NCBI GenBank assembly: GCA_043778625.1
Contig: JAYWFU010000050.1
Coordinates: 1 to 7,840, forward strand
Source: JACMRI01 sp043778625
GTDB taxonomy: Bacteria; Bacteroidota; Bacteroidia; UBA4408
Length of the DNA: 7,840 bases
Direction: 5' to 3'
Part shown: one piece after another, positions 6,232-7,840 of the stretch
Numbering within the stretch: the stretch's first letter is position 1
How the letters are laid out: every line of letters begins with the position of its first letter
The notes under the pieces: model-generated
What the model saw: the letters and a program-made list of their open reading frames with translations, nothing else
Database searches by the model: none
What the model was told of the DNA's origin: nothing
Made by a program: the position numbers and the translations under genes

Positions 6232-6849
6232 ATGAACACAAAATTTAAAGCGGCATTAAAAATGAATGCCCTAACCCCTGATGGTAAAGTAAACAAGGCG
6301 CAAGCGGTGGTAGCCAGTATACAGGCTGCTACTACGTATTTTCCTGCTAATGGCTTGCCTATACCGCTAGCAAGTATAACGGCAAGTATAAACAACTTGC
6401 ACAATGCCATATATAGTGCTAGTAATGGCGTAGCAGGCGGAGTAAGTAATATGCACGACAAGGAAAAAATACTGCTATCGCAATGCAACCTGCTTCGTGC
6501 TTATGTAGAGATGGTGGCACATGCTTCGCTTGACCCTAAAACGGTAATAGAAGCCGCTGGCATGCAAGCCGTAATTAGCGCTGGATATAGTGCAGTAACC
6601 GAACTTACCATAACCGCCCTTGGCAACGGTGCAATGCAAGTAAGTGTGCCACGCAACACGGGCGAAGCTGCTTTTATATACCAATACAGCACTGACGGTG
6701 GCACTACTTGGCTTGAGTTAAACTACAGCAAACTAGCCACTATAACACTCAATAATCAAACGCCTGCCACAGTATTACATTTTAGATACGCACCCATTAG
6801 CAAAACCAAAGGTGCATTTAGCCAAATTAAAAGTGGCATTGTGCTGTAA
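6232..6849 (+). CDS. Small two-domain protein: helical N-terminus and fibronectin-III-like C-terminus
   Basis: 205 residues, ATG start with an A-rich leader (AAAAAACGTAGAAACT) and no SD, stop TAA at 6847. No signal peptide or membrane segment is visible, and there is a single Cys (about residue 84). Residues 1-115 look helical and Ala/Asn-rich (AQAVVASIQAA, ITASINNLHNAIYSAS, KILLSQCNLLRAYVEMVAHAS). Residues 118-205 look beta-rich and Fn3-like (LTITALGNGAMQVSVPRNTG, YQYSTDGGTTWLEL, LHFRYAPISKTKG). Bacteroidota genomes carry many proteins of this size and layout, annotated as hypothetical or Fn3-domain proteins; their role is unknown to me. It stands alone between two giant fibre genes with its own probable terminator. 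A link to fibre assembly is possible but unsupported beyond position. Confidence 0.85.
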   Translation: MNTKFKAALKMNALTPDGKVNKAQAVVASIQAATTYFPANGLPIPLASITASINNLHNAIYSASNGVAGGVSNMHDKEKILLSQCNLLRAYVEMVAHASLDPKTVIEAAGMQAVISAGYSAVTELTITALGNGAMQVSVPRNTGEAAFIYQYSTDGGTTWLELNYSKLATITLNNQTPATVLHFRYAPISKTKGAFSQIKSGIVL

Positions 6850-6875
6850 ACGCACTACACTAGTTAATTAACTTT

Positions 6876-6926
6876 AAACGCCAATAGCATTAGTCTATTT
6901 GATAATAGTTAATGGTGTTGGCGTTT
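6876..6926 (+). terminator. Probable (possibly bidirectional) terminator hairpin after the 6232 gene
   Basis: The stem AAACGCCAA (6876-6884) pairs perfectly with TTGGCGTTT (6918-6926). It extends inward to 17 bp with two mismatches, and the apex carries a CTATT/AATAG hairpin. The A-rich 5' side and the U-rich 3' side (GTTTGTTACTT) fit an intrinsic terminator, 26 nt after the stop codon. The U-tract is interrupted, so efficiency is uncertain. Confidence 0.7.
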
Positions 6927-7080
6927 GTTACTTAACATGCTAATTAGTATAATTTATATGATACATGTATGACCAACAATGCAAAGTAGTTACGTCATAA
7001 AAAATAGTAGCTGAAGCTAATACAACTAAAAATGCTATGCTACTAAAAAAATAAATGCTTCCTTAACACCTCTCAATAAT
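6927..7080. other. A/T-rich intergenic stretch without a recognised gene
   Basis: Only a stop-preceded frame at 7007-7054, ending A-M-L-L-K-K-stop, is visible. It has no start codon upstream and no clear family resemblance. I see no RNA gene. Confidence 0.5.
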
Positions 7081-7136
7081 TTAACGTACAAATCCTTCAC
7101 TTAATTAACTGATTAAGTGAAGGATTCGTACGTTAA
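7081..7136 (+). repeat. 25-bp near-perfect inverted repeat, 6-nt loop
   Basis: Arms 7081-7105 and 7112-7136 pair over 25 bp with a single A-C mismatch (7090 with 7127); the loop is TAACTG. Arm ends are TTAACGTAC/GTACGTTAA. It sits 24 bp before the -33 element of the next gene's promoter. It could be a second terminator insulating the fibre gene (a weak ATTTTATT follows), an operator, or a MITE-like palindrome. No target-site duplication is evident. Confidence 0.85.
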
Positions 7137-7160
7137 GCTACAAATTTTATTCAATTAAAC

Positions 7161-7190
7161 TTGTGTATATTAAAACAAGCATTAACTTTG
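7161..7190 (+). promoter_or_regulatory. Bacteroidota sigma-type promoter for the second fibre gene
   Basis: TTG at 7161-7163, a 19-nt spacer, and TAACTTTG at 7183-7190 match the Bacteroidota consensus TTTG-N19-21-TAnnTTTG, with a perfect -7 box. Transcription would start near 7195-7200, giving a leader of about 20 nt, A/T-rich and without SD, as usual for the phylum. Confidence 0.85.
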
Positions 7191-7217
7191 ATATAATTAA
7201 TTAATTTTTAATAGCTG

Positions 7218-7840
7218 ATGAAAACAAATTTCTACTCCCTAAAAAGCATACTTTTAATAGGTATATTAATAGTATTAACACTAACCACTCAAGCCCAAAA
7301 CAACGTAGGCATAGGTACAACCACACCTAACCCCAAAGCGTTATTGGAGTTACAAGCAACTGATAAAGGCTTGCTAGTACCACGCCTAAGCAACGCACAA
7401 ATGCTTGCCATAACCACCCCGCCTAACGGCTTGCTGGTATACAACACTACGCAAAACTGTTTTAACTACTACAACACTACTACCTTGGCGTGGAAGAGTA
7501 TGTGCAGTACCACAGGCATAGCCAATAGTGGCGATACGGTTATTATCAACCTACTAAAAGCCGACAGTATTTTTGCCAACTACCTTACCGTAAATAATGC
7601 TTTTATCAAAAACCTATTTGCCACTTATATTAAAGCCGACAGTGCCTATATAAAAAACCTTGTAAGCAATTATATTAAAAGCGACAGCGCCTACATTAAA
7701 CTACTGCGCACTGATAGTATATTTACCAACTACCTACACGCCCACTACATTGTAACCGATAGTATTTACGCACAATTGGGCCGTTTTGATAGCCTTGTAA
7801 TTAAAGGCTTGAGTATTGATAGTTTGATAAAACAAATTAC
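7218..7840 (+). CDS. Second giant fibre/adhesin, N-terminal part (3'-truncated by window)
   Basis: The ATG at 7218 opens a frame that runs off the right edge (207 codons visible). Residues 1-26 form a signal peptide: K-rich start, hydrophobic ILLIGILIVLTLTT and a QA|Q cleavage typical of Bacteroidota. Then follow NNVGIGTTTP (28-37), the common head with LLELQATDKGLLVPRLSNAQ (42-61) and LLVYNTTQNCFNYYN (72-86), with Cys81 and Cys96 probably paired. From Asp106 the pentad stalk begins (D at 106, 116, 141, 156...). Residues 142-207 are identical to the first 66 visible residues of the upstream fibre gene, so it is a tandem paralogue. Its head modules and tip lie outside the window. Its own promoter means it is not co-transcribed only from upstream. 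Confidence 0.93.
   Translation, partial: MKTNFYSLKSILLIGILIVLTLTTQAQNNVGIGTTTPNPKALLELQATDKGLLVPRLSNAQMLAITTPPNGLLVYNTTQNCFNYYNTTTLAWKSMCSTTGIANSGDTVIINLLKADSIFANYLTVNNAFIKNLFATYIKADSAYIKNLVSNYIKSDSAYIKLLRTDSIFTNYLHAHYIVTDSIYAQLGRFDSLVIKGLSIDSLIKQI
7641..7840 (+). repeat. Paralogous repeat copy of positions 1-200
   Basis: Alignment at a constant offset of 7640 shows eight differences in 200 nt (at positions 6, 12, 21, 66, 69, 72, 96 and 120 of copy 1). All eight are at third codon positions and synonymous. The last 80 nt are identical, and the identity may continue past the window edge. Confidence 0.95.

Noticed and set aside
6138..6704. Minus-strand frames overlapping the 6232 gene
   Set aside because: The plus-strand frame has a sensible leader, two plausible domains and a terminator hairpin; the opposite frames have none of these.
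7007..7054. Third coil remnant (ends NAMLLKK)
   Set aside because: Only a short Ala/Asn/Thr-rich stretch without heptads. I mention the shared 11-mer end but do not call a gene.

Overview
The window looks like an accessory, surface-protein locus of a Bacteroidota genome. The evidence is a perfect Bacteroidota-type promoter (TTG, 19 nt, TAACTTTG) in front of the last gene, A/T-rich leaders without Shine-Dalgarno boxes, and protein modules typical of Bacteroidota long adhesin or fibre proteins: the VGIGTTTP motif, an 'AxLELQxTDKGLLVPR' N-terminal head, YadA-like NTTG/NTAIG repeats and a DUF1566 tip. All recognised genes are on the + strand.

Layout. Positions 1-5172 hold the 3' part of a giant gene (1723 codons visible, open at the left edge). 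It encodes a fibrous surface protein: five-residue-periodic stalk, collagen-like GxxGxx linkers with two DUF7151-like units, three successive YadA-head modules, and a C-terminal DUF1566 (C-type-lectin-like) tip. Positions 5173-5481 hold what look like remains of other tips: a frame resembling the end of an FGE-sulfatase (another lectin-like fold) and a 28-codon leucine zipper resembling the coiled-coil end of S74-type fibre chaperones. Positions 5482-6231 are non-coding. They contain a perfect 17-bp inverted repeat, a satellite of five 63-bp units whose junctions form an 18-bp palindrome, and a nested hairpin. Positions 6232-6849 encode a small protein of unknown role, with a helical N-terminal half and a fibronectin-III-like C-terminal half. 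Positions 6850-7217 contain a probable terminator hairpin, a 25-bp near-perfect inverted repeat and the promoter. Positions 7218-7840 are the 5' end of a second giant fibre gene. It has a signal peptide and enters a stalk whose last 66 visible residues are identical to the first 66 visible residues of gene 1.

Inference. The two fibre genes are tandem paralogues with a shared N-terminal stalk. The intergenic tip-like remnants and internal near-identical repeats suggest a locus that evolves by recombination, changing fibre length and tip. The clearest unusual signals are the pentad stalk, where every DS/DT also fits the Bacteroidota O-glycosylation sequon, and the 63-bp palindromic satellite. 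No reverse transcriptase, template repeat, recombinase, CRISPR array or RNA gene is visible, so I do not claim a specific diversification machine.
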